Notes under the pieces: model-generated
Told to the model about the DNA's origin: nothing
The model's database searches: none
The model's input: only the letters and a program-made list of their open reading frames with translations
Assembly: GCF_000708265.2 (NCBI RefSeq)
Contig: NZ_JCKI01000008.1
Span: 62,001-126,000 of the forward strand
DNA from: Pedobacter sp. R20-19
Lineage (GTDB): Bacteria; Bacteroidota; Bacteroidia; Sphingobacteriales; Sphingobacteriaceae
Direction: 5' to 3'
DNA: 64,000 nt
Shown: piece by piece, positions 16,925 through 26,181 of the stretch
How the letters are laid out: every line of letters begins with the position of its first letter
How positions within the stretch are numbered: the stretch's first letter is position 1
Position numbers and translations under genes: made by a program

Positions 16925-17812
16925 TTATCCGTTCAATGCTGCTGCACCGCTTACAATCTCAGTTAATTCAGTTGTAATGGCTGCCTGACGGGCTTGGTTA
17001 TAAGAAAGTTTTAAGGCTTTCAATAATTCACCTGCATTTTCTGTTGCTTTATCCATTGAAGTCATACGTGCGCCATGCTCAGATGCATGAGAATCCAATA
17101 CTGCTTTGTACAATTGTATTTTAATTGATTTAGGAATCAATTGCTCAACGATTTCTTCTTGAGAAGGCTCTAGAATATAATCAACGTTAGAAGCTTTGGT
17201 AAGCTCTTTAGCGGGCTCCTCAGCCTTTGGTAAAGGAAGTAATTGCTCTGTTGTGATAAATTGCACTGCAGCATTTCTAAAACGGTTATAAACTACCTCA
17301 ACCTTATCGAAATCGCCTTTAATAAAACCAGCCATAATCAAATCAGTAATTTTGGTAACATTTTCGAATGTTAAGGCTGCATATACTTCATTATTGTTTC
17401 CAATAACGTTGTATTTACGTTTCTCATAAAAATCCTGAGTTTTCTTACCAATAGAAATAATACTTACATTACCGTTTTTCAATTGCTCACTATATTTTTC
17501 AGCAATTAAATTATTGGCCGCTTTAATCACGTTCATGTTAAATGCACCTGCCAAACCACGGTTGGAAGATACAGTTACAATTAAAACTTTATTGGGCTCA
17601 CGCTCCTGAATAAAAGGTGATGAAGATCCTTCTAAACTTGCTGAAAGATTTTCTAAAATCTCTTTAAGTTTAGTTGCATAAGGACGTAAAGCGATAATTG
17701 CATTAGTAGCACGCTTCAACTTCGCAGCCGAAACCATTTTCATAGCTTTCGTAATTTGCTGTGTTGATTGTACCGATGCAATACGGTTTCTTACTTCTTT
17801 TAAATTAGCCAT
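16925..17812 (-). CDS. atpG: ATP synthase F1 subunit gamma
   Basis: 295 residues, complete. The N-terminal MANLKEVRNRIASVQSTQQITKAMKMVSAAKLKRA and C-terminal NQARQAAITTELTEIVSGAAA are the two conserved coiled-coil helices that form the rotating shaft inside the alpha3beta3 ring; RMTSMDKATENA lies just before the C-terminal helix. The middle carries the usual Rossmann-like domain plus a short insert around residues 195-220 typical of this phylum. It is the last gene of the operon and is separated from atpA by a hairpin repeat of 94 bp. Confidence 0.97.
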   Translation of the reverse strand: MANLKEVRNRIASVQSTQQITKAMKMVSAAKLKRATNAIIALRPYATKLKEILENLSASLEGSSSPFIQEREPNKVLIVTVSSNRGLAGAFNMNVIKAANNLIAEKYSEQLKNGNVSIISIGKKTQDFYEKRKYNVIGNNNEVYAALTFENVTKITDLIMAGFIKGDFDKVEVVYNRFRNAAVQFITTEQLLPLPKAEEPAKELTKASNVDYILEPSQEEIVEQLIPKSIKIQLYKAVLDSHASEHGARMTSMDKATENAGELLKALKLSYNQARQAAITTELTEIVSGAAALNG

Positions 17813-17839
17813 TTTTTATTTCGTGAGTATCAAGAATCG

Positions 17840-17889
17840 AGTATCAAGTATTAAGATAAAGTTCACACTTAATCTTAATACTTGATACT
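17840..17889. repeat. Hairpin spacer repeat, AGTATCAAGTATC family (copy 2)
   Basis: A perfect 18-bp inverted repeat: AGTATCAAGTATTAAGAT at 17840-17857 and ATCTTAATACTTGATACT at 17872-17889, with a 14-nt loop. It sits inside the atp operon between atpA and atpG. The arm core and loop length match copy 1 at 3804-3843. A further direct word, GAGTATCAAGAATC, precedes it at 17825. Confidence 0.88.
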
Positions 17890-17906
17890 AACTACTTTGA
17901 TACTTA

Positions 17907-19481
17907 TTAATATTTACTTGAAATTTCTTTTGCTACTGTATCTAAAACGCCAGTGATGTTATCATCAAATTTACCAGCTTTTAGTGCTGCTAAAGTATCT
18001 GCATGACGCATTTCAAGTTGAGTTAAAAATTCAGTTTCAAATTCTTTAACCTTGTTAACTGGTACATTACGCATTAAGTTTTTGGTACCAGCATAAACAA
18101 TTGCAACTTGCTTTTCTACGCTGAATGGAGAAAACTGTGCTTGTTTTAGCATTTCTACGTTACGTGCACCTTTATCTAAAACAGATTTTGTTGCAGCATC
18201 TAAGTCAGATCCAAATTTAGAGAAAGCCTCTAATTCGCGGTATTGAGCCTGGTCTAACTTTAGAGTACCTGCTACTTTTTTCATCGACTTAATCTGAGCA
18301 TTACCACCTACACGTGATACCGAAATACCTACGTTAATTGCCGGACGAATACCAGAGTTGAATAAATTCGACTCTAAGAAAATCTGACCATCAGTAATTG
18401 AAATTACGTTAGTTGGAATATATGCAGAAACATCACCTGCCTGAGTTTCGATAATTGGTAAAGCTGTTAATGAACCACCACCTTTAACGATATGTTTAAT
18501 CGATTCTGGTAAATCATTCATGTTTTTAGCGATATCATCATTCGCATTGATTTTAGCAGCTCTTTCTAACAAACGACTGTGTAAGTAGAAAACATCACCT
18601 GGATATGCCTCACGGCCCGGTGGACGACGAAGTAATAAAGATACTTCACGATAAGCTACAGCTTGTTTAGATAAATCATCATAAACAATTAAAGCTGGTC
18701 TACCTGTATCACGGAAAAATTCACCAATTGCAGCACCTGCGAAAGGAGCATAGAATTGCATTGGAGCAGGATCTGCAGCCGAAGCAGCAACTACTACAGT
18801 ATATGGTAAAGCACCGTTTTCTTCTAGTGTACGTACAATGTTAGCAACGGTAGAGTTTTTCTGACCAATAGCTACATAAATACAGAACACAGGCTGGCCT
18901 GCTTCATAAAATTCTTTCTGGTTAATAATGGTATCAATACAAACAGCAGTTTTACCAATCTGACGGTCACCAATAACCAACTCACGTTGACCACGACCGA
19001 TTGGAATCATGGCATCAATAGCTTTGATACCAGTTTGTAAAGGCTCATTTACCGGCTGACGATAAATTACACCTGGTGCTTTACGCTCTAAAGGCATTTC
19101 GTAAGTTTCACCTAAGATTGGACCTTTACCATCTAAAGGTTCTCCTAATGTGTTCACTACGCGGCCAAGCATACCTTCACCAACTTTAATAGAGGCAATT
19201 TTTTTGGTACGTTTAATGGTATCACCTTCTTTGATTTCGTCTGAAGCACCCAAAAGCACCACACCCACGTTGTCTTCTTCAAGGTTTAATACAATGCCTT
19301 GGAGGCCGTTGGCAAATTCAACCAACTCTCCCGATTGAACTTTAGTTAAACCGTAAACACGGGCAATACCGTCGCCCACTTGCAACACGGTACCAACTTC
19401 TTCCAGTTCGGTTTCTGATTTGAAGCCCGCCAATTGCTGTCTGATAATTGCCGATACTTCGTCTGGTCTTACCTCTACCAT
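17907..19481 (-). CDS. atpA: ATP synthase F1 subunit alpha
   Basis: 524 residues, complete. The nucleotide-binding P-loop GDRQIGKT is at residues 171-178. The beta-barrel N-terminal domain (VGTVLQVGDGIARVYGL), the VAIGQKNSTVANIV segment and ISITDGQIFLES-SLFN-like region ahead of RPAINVGISVSRVGG are all typical. It forms the non-catalytic part of the alpha3beta3 head. The beta subunit gene atpD is not in this operon, as in most Bacteroidota, where atpD and atpC sit elsewhere. Confidence 0.98.
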   Translation of the reverse strand: MVEVRPDEVSAIIRQQLAGFKSETELEEVGTVLQVGDGIARVYGLTKVQSGELVEFANGLQGIVLNLEEDNVGVVLLGASDEIKEGDTIKRTKKIASIKVGEGMLGRVVNTLGEPLDGKGPILGETYEMPLERKAPGVIYRQPVNEPLQTGIKAIDAMIPIGRGQRELVIGDRQIGKTAVCIDTIINQKEFYEAGQPVFCIYVAIGQKNSTVANIVRTLEENGALPYTVVVAASAADPAPMQFYAPFAGAAIGEFFRDTGRPALIVYDDLSKQAVAYREVSLLLRRPPGREAYPGDVFYLHSRLLERAAKINANDDIAKNMNDLPESIKHIVKGGGSLTALPIIETQAGDVSAYIPTNVISITDGQIFLESNLFNSGIRPAINVGISVSRVGGNAQIKSMKKVAGTLKLDQAQYRELEAFSKFGSDLDAATKSVLDKGARNVEMLKQAQFSPFSVEKQVAIVYAGTKNLMRNVPVNKVKEFETEFLTQLEMRHADTLAALKAGKFDDNITGVLDTVAKEISSKY

Positions 19482-19517
19482 AATTTTACTTTATCTCTTT
19501 TTGTAAATGTTTAGTGC

Positions 19518-19672
19518 TTGGCGCATGGCGGTTGGCGTTCAATGCCACACGCTTAGCGCATCCTTATTTATTATAGCCATTAATAATTAGTTATTATACT
19601 GCTTACCTGGCAAATTATGTTCTGTTTTTCCGGTTTGGCTTGCTATTAACGCTTAATGCACTAATGCGCCAA
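19518..19672. repeat. GCGCAT word repeats between atpA and atpH
   Basis: TTGGCGCAT at 19518-19526 and its inverse ATGCGCCAA at 19664-19672 bracket the 179-bp gap. Related words (GGCGGTTGGCG, TTAGCGCATCC, CGCTTAATGCACTAATGCGCC) fill much of it. The right-hand copy encodes the last residues and stop of atpH (Leu-Ala-His-stop). Confidence 0.6.
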
Positions 19673-20200
19673 TTCTTTTTTAAGCTTATTTAAACTGCTG
19701 GCAATACTGGCATCAAATTGCTTATCTCCAACTTTTAAAATGAAGCCACCAATTAATTTATCATTAACTTTTTCATTAAAGATAACTTCTTTAGCACCAA
19801 GTTCTCTTTTTACGGTAGCAACAATTTCTTCTTTTGCTTCATTACTCAATGGCGTGGCGCTAATTACATCAGCAGTAACGATTCCTTTAATTAGGTTATA
19901 TTGTTGAACAAATTGCTTGGCTGTAGCAAATAGTATAGATGAACGACCTTTGCTCACTACAACTTTGAAAAAAGTAAGGGTTAACTTGCTCACCTTATCT
20001 GTAAAGATACCATTCAAAATACCTATTTTTTTATCAAGAGGTACAATTGGGTTTTTAAGTATCGCTTCCAGTTCAGGGGTTTCATCAACCACTTTTTCAA
20101 ACAAAACCATATCATTATAAGATTCAGCTAAAGCGTTGTTTTCAACGGATAGATCGATTAATGATTTGGCATACCTGCCTGCAACTTTAATTTCTGACAT
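19661..20200 (-). CDS. atpH: ATP synthase F1 subunit delta
   Basis: 179 residues from MSEIKVAGRYAKSLIDLS, the standard start of this subunit. The C-terminal GFILKVGDKQFDASIASSLNKLKKEL is the conserved stator contact. It links the F1 head to the peripheral b stalk. An upstream in-frame start at 20254 would add residues such as HISRLT that are encoded by the spacer repeat, so it is rejected. The last codons fall within the GCGCAT word repeat. Confidence 0.95.
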   Translation of the reverse strand: MSEIKVAGRYAKSLIDLSVENNALAESYNDMVLFEKVVDETPELEAILKNPIVPLDKKIGILNGIFTDKVSKLTLTFFKVVVSKGRSSILFATAKQFVQQYNLIKGIVTADVISATPLSNEAKEEIVATVKRELGAKEVIFNEKVNDKLIGGFILKVGDKQFDASIASSLNKLKKELAH

Positions 20201-20204
20201 ATTT

Positions 20205-20285
20205 TTAGGTGTGAGACGTGAGATGTGAGATGGAAGACGTGAGACAAATCTCAAATCTAATATCTAATGTCTCCAATCTATTTTC
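20205..20285. repeat. GTGAGAC/ATCTCAA word repeats between atpF and atpH
   Basis: The gap holds GTGAGACGTGAGATGTGAGA-type words on the left half (20210-20248) and their rough inverses (CAAATCTCAAATCTAATATC, GTCTCCAATCT) on the right half. The two halves can pair imperfectly. It is another example of the word-built spacers in this window. Confidence 0.6.
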
Positions 20286-20291
20286 TCAAAA

Positions 20292-20786
20292 CTAGTTTAA
20301 TTCAACGTCCTTTAACAAATTAGCTACCAAAGCTTCTTGCTTCGCTTTATCATCTAATTGATTACGCAGTATACGTTCGGCAATTTCTAATGATAATGTA
20401 GAAACCTGACCTTTAACTTCTGCTAAAGCAACTTTCTTTTGGTTTTCAATTTCGATTTTAGCTTTTTCAATCAATTTAGCACCTTCTATCTGAGCTTGTT
20501 TTTTAGCTTCGTTTAGAATACTATCTTTAAGCGTTTTAGCTTCCTTCAAAATTTCATCACGTTCAGCACGTGCCTGTTGCATTAAATCTTGATTCTGCGC
20601 AGTCAAACGCGTCATTTCCTGCTTAGCCAATTCAGCCTTGTTAAGGGCTTCATCAATACTCTGCTCACGATCGTGGATGGCACCTAAAATAGGTTTCCAT
20701 GCCAGTTTTCTAAGTAATACTAATAAGCAGATGAATGCAAGTGCCGTCCAGAAAACTAATCCAATGCTTGGGGTTACTAATTCCAT
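20292..20786 (-). CDS. atpF: ATP synthase F0 subunit b
   Basis: 164 residues. One N-terminal membrane helix (IGLVFWTALAFICLLVLLRK) is followed by a long charged coiled coil (EALNKAELAKQEMTRL and onward) that makes the peripheral stalk. Length and layout are standard. Spacing to atpE is 85 bp and to atpH 91 bp. Confidence 0.95.
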   Translation of the reverse strand: MELVTPSIGLVFWTALAFICLLVLLRKLAWKPILGAIHDREQSIDEALNKAELAKQEMTRLTAQNQDLMQQARAERDEILKEAKTLKDSILNEAKKQAQIEGAKLIEKAKIEIENQKKVALAEVKGQVSTLSLEIAERILRNQLDDKAKQEALVANLLKDVELN

Positions 20787-20871
20787 TTTATATATTTTTT
20801 TACTTAATTTCTTATTAAAACCGGGAAAATAACCAATCGTTAAATTCCCGGTTTATAATTCTGAATTGCTA

Positions 20872-21084
20872 TTATACGCCTAAGCCTAATAAAGCAACTA
20901 CTACACCGAATAAAGCAGCACCCTCAATAAGGGCTGCAGCGATAATCATTGCAGTTTGAATTTTTGATGCAGCCTCTGGTTGACGAGCAATACCTTCCAT
21001 TGCTTTACCACCTACATGACCGATACCGATACCTGCACCAATTACTGCTAAACCGGCACCAATTGCCGCGATTGAACCTACCAT
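20872..21084 (-). CDS. atpE: ATP synthase F0 subunit c
   Basis: A 70-residue hairpin of two membrane helices. Helix one is GAGLAVIGAGIGIGHVGG and the polar loop is EGIARQPEA. Helix two holds the ion-carrying Glu54 in AALIEGAALFG. The residues after Glu54 (Gly, Ala) lack the Ser/Thr pattern of sodium-binding rings, so a proton ring is likely. Multiple copies form the rotor ring. Confidence 0.96.
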   Translation of the reverse strand: MVGSIAAIGAGLAVIGAGIGIGHVGGKAMEGIARQPEAASKIQTAMIIAAALIEGAALFGVVVALLGLGV

Positions 21085-21124
21085 AACTAATTTAATTATA
21101 TAATTTGTAAAAAATAGTTTTCCG

Positions 21125-22288
21125 TTAATGATGCTCTTCTACCGCCATTCCGATAAACAAAGCAGATAATAATGTAAAAATAAAGGCTTGTAAAAATGCT
21201 ACCAGTAATTCAAGCACATCCATAAATAAAACGAATGCTACTGAAACTGGCGCAATAGCCAATGTTTTAAAAATAAATATTAATGATATTAAACTTAATA
21301 CGATAATGTGACCTGCGGTAATATTGGCGAACAAACGAACCATTAAAGCGAATGGCTTTGAGATAATACCAATTAACTCCACCGGAATCATAATTGGATA
21401 TAACCACCAAGGCACATCTGGGGTAAGAATGTGTTTCCAATAATATTTATTACCATTTAAGTTTACCACTAACATGGTTGCAGTAGCCATTACAAATGTT
21501 AAAGCAATATTACCGGTTACATTTGCACTTCCTGGAAATATTGGAACTAAACCTAATAAATTGTTAAATAAAATAAAAAAGAATATCGTTAATAAATACG
21601 GCATGAACTTAGCATAAGTATGGCCAATATTTGGCTTGGCGATATCATCTCTAACGAAGATAATTACTGGCTCAAAAAACGATTGTAAACCTTTAGGTGC
21701 TTTACCAACACGTTTCTTATAACCAGCCGCAACAGCTGAAAAAACAATCACAATTAAAGCTATGGCAATAAACATGGCAGCAACGTTTTTAGTAATCGAA
21801 AAATCAATTACGGTATCTGATGCCGCTTCATCAATTTGACCATCAGCGCCAACTACTTTAATGTTCTTGTTGAACATATCTTTAGTCATGCTTTGTTTCA
21901 AACCAGTAACCAGGCGATATTTATTATATTTACCTTGATAATCATGCTCTCCATGATGAAAATTAGCTGAAGAGAAAACTTCCAAACCACCTGATGTATA
22001 TAAAATAACCGGAAGAGGAATAGAAGTATGTCCCCATAAATGCCACACATGCGAATCAGCAATGTGTTCCATAATCACTTTAGTCGGCTCAAATTTCTCT
22101 TCTCCATGCTCAGTCGCACCGTGTTCACCTGAAACAGCATGAGCTGATTCTGCAACAACACTATCAGGAGAAACAGCACTTTCAACTTGAGCAAAAGTAT
22201 CATTTCTGATAGATAAAAACGCGATTAAAAGCGTAAAAACAAAGATTACCTTCTTAACTTTCAACACAAAAACTTGGTTACAATCCAT
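21125..22288 (-). CDS. atpB: ATP synthase F0 subunit a
   Basis: 387 residues, longer than the roughly 250-270 of E. coli type. An N-terminal signal-like helix ends DTFAQ, and a His/Glu-rich extracytoplasmic segment of about 130 residues follows. The channel domain then has FFFILFNNLLGLVP and MVRLFANITAGHI with the essential Arg that works against the c-ring. Long exported N-termini are normal for AtpB in this phylum. An alternative start about ten codons in would still leave the signal sequence. Confidence 0.95.
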   Translation of the reverse strand: MDCNQVFVLKVKKVIFVFTLLIAFLSIRNDTFAQVESAVSPDSVVAESAHAVSGEHGATEHGEEKFEPTKVIMEHIADSHVWHLWGHTSIPLPVILYTSGGLEVFSSANFHHGEHDYQGKYNKYRLVTGLKQSMTKDMFNKNIKVVGADGQIDEAASDTVIDFSITKNVAAMFIAIALIVIVFSAVAAGYKKRVGKAPKGLQSFFEPVIIFVRDDIAKPNIGHTYAKFMPYLLTIFFFILFNNLLGLVPIFPGSANVTGNIALTFVMATATMLVVNLNGNKYYWKHILTPDVPWWLYPIMIPVELIGIISKPFALMVRLFANITAGHIIVLSLISLIFIFKTLAIAPVSVAFVLFMDVLELLVAFLQAFIFTLLSALFIGMAVEEHH

Positions 22289-22302
22289 TTATTGGCAGTT
22301 TT

Positions 22303-22731
22303 TTACTTTAAATTTTGGTGGCGCAAGTTACGTAACAAACAGTATATTTCAAAGGCAGTAAACAATAAATACACAGAAAAAAAATTAAGTGCAAAAAGCA
22401 ACCCTTGTCCCTTTGCTTTTATACTGTAAACCAGCACAAAAGCCATACAAAAAATCATCTTTACAGCAATCGATCCCATTATTGCCATTACTCCAACCTC
22501 AGGATCCCTTTTTATTCCAATATCCACCAACATGTATGCGATGTAGGTAATCCCAGCCATGAAACCGAATAACACCCAAAAATTCTTTACAAATAGTTGT
22601 TGTGCCGGAAATATGAATGGCAAAAATGCTACAATAGCGATTAAGATACCAACAAAAATGAAATAGATGCTTGTAAATTTGGTTAGCGTCAATGGAACAA
22701 TTTCTTTACGAATAAAAACTTTTGCAAACAT
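22303..22731 (-). CDS. Four-helix membrane protein in the atp operon (AtpI-like position)
   Basis: 142 residues with four hydrophobic helices, at about 17-40, 48-70, 81-103 and 108-130. There is a conserved-looking DIGIKRDPEVGVMAIMGSIAVKM in the middle. It ends 15 bp upstream of atpB. Its place between the atpZ-like gene and atpB is that of atpI, whose product helps assemble the c-ring or carries Mg2+, but sequence likeness to AtpI is weak by eye. The function is inferred from position only. Confidence 0.6.
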   Translation of the reverse strand: MFAKVFIRKEIVPLTLTKFTSIYFIFVGILIAIVAFLPFIFPAQQLFVKNFWVLFGFMAGITYIAYMLVDIGIKRDPEVGVMAIMGSIAVKMIFCMAFVLVYSIKAKGQGLLFALNFFSVYLLFTAFEIYCLLRNLRHQNLK

Positions 22732-22966
22732 AAGGTTTTTGGCATCAAGTATCTAGTCTGCAGGAGAATTATTGTTGGATTTGTTTATGGATTAACTTAC
22801 AGAAATTGCTCTATTGTGGATGATTAAATTGTTATCAACCTGCTAAATTTGTAACCAGAATATATTGTTTAATTTCTTGTTTTCACACCAGAATCGAAAA
22901 CTTAAAAAAATAACTACTTCATTATTAAATAGTTAATTGTTTAAAGAAATTTATTAATTCTTCTAC

Positions 22967-23188
22967 CTATCTCGTCACTTGTTTAATAGCCTGATAAAGG
23001 GCAATGCCAACACCTACAAGTGCAAAAGCTGCTGTAATGATTTTGCTTTTACTGTTTCGGTGTTCATCAATCTTATAACCAATAAAAGTTAATAACCCTA
23101 TTGTGGCAATCATCTGGAAGCCTATAGCCGAATATTTTGCTGCTGCATTAACCTTTTGACCTGGATTTTCTTCTTTAGGATTTTCCAT
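22967..23188 (-). CDS. atpZ: AtpZ/AtpI-family protein
   Basis: A 73-residue protein with two membrane helices: AIGFQMIATIGLLTFIGYKID and IITAAFALVGVGIALYQAI. A short charged loop (DEHRNSKSK) lies between them. This matches the small AtpZ/AtpI family that precedes atp operons and is implicated in ATP synthase assembly or cation transport. It is the first gene of the operon; 235 bp without other features separate it from the next gene. It is divergent from porW/sprE with 108 bp between starts. Confidence 0.8.
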   Translation of the reverse strand: MENPKEENPGQKVNAAAKYSAIGFQMIATIGLLTFIGYKIDEHRNSKSKIITAAFALVGVGIALYQAIKQVTR

Positions 23189-23296
23189 TATTTAATAAGA
23201 TAATTAAATTAACTTTGAATAATTAAAATTTGTTGCCAAATAAATATTTTTCTATATATATTGTTTACGATATCAACTTAAAGAGATTTAGCATAA

Positions 23297-26071
23297 TTGA
23301 AAAAAAACGCAAACAAAAACTTAAATCCCTTCATCCTACTTTTTAGCTCACTTCTTATTTATGGCTGTGTTGCAAATAAAGATACCACAATAGACCGCAA
23401 GTTTCAAAACTTAACGGCAAGGTATAACTATATCTATAATTCAAAAGTTTTGCTTAATGAACATAATGAAAGTTTATTACAAAATTATACCGATAATTAC
23501 GAAAAAATCCTACCTGTTTATCTTGATCCAGAGCCACAGGTAAATTTAGTGCTTACACCGGGCGTTGCCAACAAACAGCTCGACGAAGTAATTACAAAAG
23601 GTCAAACGATCATCAATGATAAAAGTTTTAGTAATTATATTGATGATGCCTACATGCTTTTGGGTAAAGCAAACTACCTTAAAGGAAACTATTTCATCGC
23701 ATCAGAATATTTTGATTACACGGCTAAAACATACAGCAATGATCTGAAAACTTTCATCATGGCCATGAATTGGAAAGCGCGTAGCCAGATGGAACTTAAT
23801 AATATGGTATTTGCAGATAAAATTCTGGACACCATGTTGCGTGCCGAAGACTTACTAAAAAAAGATCTGGCAGAGCCTTTGGCCACGACTGCCCAAATGA
23901 GGATTTACCAGAAAAGAAATAAAGAGGCGATTTTACTTCTTGAAAACGCAGTTAGAATTGGAGATGATAAACAATTGCGCATTCGCTGGAGATACATTTT
24001 AGCGCAGCTGCAGGAACAGGAAAACGATCTCCAAAATGCTTTCACCAATTATACCAAAGTTGAAAATAGCAATGCCCCTTTTGAAATGTACTTCCATGCC
24101 AATCTTCAGCGCATCAAGTTAAAGGCGTTAATTAGTGGTTATAAAGTTGATGAAGATGCCGCATTACTAGCGCTATTAAAAGATGATAAAAACTTTGACT
24201 ACACCGATCAAATATATTATCAGGTTGGAGAGCTATTTTCAAAAGAAGGCAACTTCACTAAAGCAGAAGAAAATTATTTAAAGTCGATACAGAAAAGCAC
24301 TAAAAATCAAACGCAAAAAGCGTTATCATATTTAAAGGTTGCAGATTTAAATTTTAAAAAGTTCAACAACTACATTAAAGCCAAGCTTTATTATGATAGT
24401 ACAGTAACCATATTGCCTAAAAACTTCCTTGATTACGACAACATTGTTAAAAAAGCAAATAATTTACAGTATCTGACTGATCGATTCACCATTATCTCCA
24501 GAGAGGATACTGCACAAGCCTTTGCTAAACTTCCTTTGAATGAAAGGGAGGCTAGAGTGAAAGCGCATTTCACTAAAAAAGTAGAAGTAGCCACAGCATC
24601 AACAACTGGTAATCAATTTTTAGACAATCCGGATTTCCCTAATCAGTCTTTAAATTCGGCCATAAGTAGCACTGGAAATACTTTTTATTTCAATAACAAT
24701 GCAGCCATCAGTAATGGTTTTTCAGATTTTAAAAAACGTTGGGGAAACAGGCAGCTGGAAGATAACTGGAGACAAAGCACCCGATCATCAGCTCAGGAAA
24801 ATAACCAGGTAATGTCTGGTGGTAAAGTTGCCAATGAAATTACGCCAGCAAATGAAGCCAACACGCAAACCGATCAGGACCAAACTTCTTTAGAAAAACA
24901 GTTCCTGAGTGCTTTACCAACCACTCCTGAACTTATGCTGGCTTCAGATCAAAAAATAATTGATGCCTATTTTGAAATCGCCAGCTTTTATCAGCAAGAA
25001 TTAAATGATAAAGCAGAAGCAAATAAAATTTATTTAATCTTACTAGCCAGATATCCGGAAAATAATCACCTGGCTGCCATTTATTATAGTTTATACCTTA
25101 ATTTCCGTGGGATTGATGAAAACAAATCCAATGAATACAAACAATTGGTGCTGACTAAATATCCACAAACCAATTTTGCTAAGATTCTTCTTGATCCTTC
25201 CTATTCTGCTAAACAAAGCGAACTTGAAAATATTTCCATTAACAATTACAATGTTACGTTCGATGCTTATGCAAGAAAAGATTATCCAACGGTGATCAAT
25301 CAGGCAAACGTTAACATTTCAGCATCACCAGAGAATGGACTGGCACCACAATATGCTTACCTTAAAGCAATTGCCATTGGACGAACATCAAAGTTAGATG
25401 CTTTATTGAAGGAGTTTAATTCGATCAATACGAATTATCCGAACGATATGATCATTACCCCACTGGTACGTGATCACTTAAAATATATTGAAGCAAACCT
25501 GGAAGAATTTAAACAAAGACCAGTGGCATTAATCGATTTTGATTCTAAAGAACCGCGTTTTGTGAGTCAGGCCAAACCTATTGCCGTTCCAGCCAAGCCG
25601 TTAAATACAGATGTAAATGCTGCCATACCAGCTATAGAGAAGCCAAAGGTTAATGATGCCGAAAAAACAACGGAAGTCAAACCTGCTGATGTAAATAAGC
25701 CGGCAAGTATCTTCAGTGATGCAAAATCTGAAGAATATTATTATGTGATTGATGTGGCAGATGCCACTTTAACGCTTAGCTCTTCACGCTTTGGAATAGG
25801 CCAATTTAACCGGGGTAATTATCCCGACAATGATTTGGCGCATAAATTGATTGAGTTGGATAACGATCAGTTAATCTATGTGACTAGCTTTATTGATTTG
25901 GAAGACGCCAAACTATATGAATCAAGCATTTCAGGCCAATTGAAGAACATTATGAAAGTTCCGGCCAGTCTTTATAAAGGATTCATTATCAGCAAGGAAA
26001 ATTTCGAAAAGCTTACCAATAGGCAACGTATCAGTGAATATCTGGAGTTTTTAAAAGACAGTTATAAATAG
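23297..26071 (+). CDS. porW: Type IX secretion periplasmic lipoprotein PorW/SprE
   Basis: A 924-residue TPR lipoprotein. The signal ends LIYGC (Cys24), followed by KFQNLTARYNYIYNSK, a segment typical of SprE/PorW. Numerous TPR-like helical pairs run from about residue 110 to 600, then an Ala/Pro/Lys-rich linker and a C-terminal SPOR-like region (YYYVIDVADATLTLSSSRF) follow. PorW links the outer-membrane PorK/N ring components to the translocon and is needed for secretion and gliding. The start is TTG at 23297; no ATG fits the signal peptide, so a rare start codon is used. The gene is monocistronic and ends in a hairpin. Confidence 0.85.
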   Translation: MKKNANKNLNPFILLFSSLLIYGCVANKDTTIDRKFQNLTARYNYIYNSKVLLNEHNESLLQNYTDNYEKILPVYLDPEPQVNLVLTPGVANKQLDEVITKGQTIINDKSFSNYIDDAYMLLGKANYLKGNYFIASEYFDYTAKTYSNDLKTFIMAMNWKARSQMELNNMVFADKILDTMLRAEDLLKKDLAEPLATTAQMRIYQKRNKEAILLLENAVRIGDDKQLRIRWRYILAQLQEQENDLQNAFTNYTKVENSNAPFEMYFHANLQRIKLKALISGYKVDEDAALLALLKDDKNFDYTDQIYYQVGELFSKEGNFTKAEENYLKSIQKSTKNQTQKALSYLKVADLNFKKFNNYIKAKLYYDSTVTILPKNFLDYDNIVKKANNLQYLTDRFTIISREDTAQAFAKLPLNEREARVKAHFTKKVEVATASTTGNQFLDNPDFPNQSLNSAISSTGNTFYFNNNAAISNGFSDFKKRWGNRQLEDNWRQSTRSSAQENNQVMSGGKVANEITPANEANTQTDQDQTSLEKQFLSALPTTPELMLASDQKIIDAYFEIASFYQQELNDKAEANKIYLILLARYPENNHLAAIYYSLYLNFRGIDENKSNEYKQLVLTKYPQTNFAKILLDPSYSAKQSELENISINNYNVTFDAYARKDYPTVINQANVNISASPENGLAPQYAYLKAIAIGRTSKLDALLKEFNSINTNYPNDMIITPLVRDHLKYIEANLEEFKQRPVALIDFDSKEPRFVSQAKPIAVPAKPLNTDVNAAIPAIEKPKVNDAEKTTEVKPADVNKPASIFSDAKSEEYYYVIDVADATLTLSSSRFGIGQFNRGNYPDNDLAHKLIELDNDQLIYVTSFIDLEDAKLYESSISGQLKNIMKVPASLYKGFIISKENFEKLTNRQRISEYLEFLKDSYK

Positions 26072-26103
26072 AACCTTTCAGCTTAATAATAAGCAGAAGG
26101 TTC
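26071..26103 (+). terminator. Hairpin after porW/sprE
   Basis: Arms GAACCTT and AAGGTTC with an inner GCTT/AAGC pair; the first base is also the last of the stop codon. T-rich sequence (ATTTCTTT) follows. Confidence 0.6.
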
Positions 26104-26181
26104 ATTTCTTTAAAAATTAATAAATTTGCAGCTTAAAATCGGCCTGGCATCAAGTCTGTTTTGAACTAATTATAACACAAA

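Noticed and set aside
20201..20254. A longer N-terminus for atpH (18 extra residues)
   Set aside because: The extra codons are the GTGAGAC word repeat; AtpH proteins start at MSEIKVAGRYAKSL.
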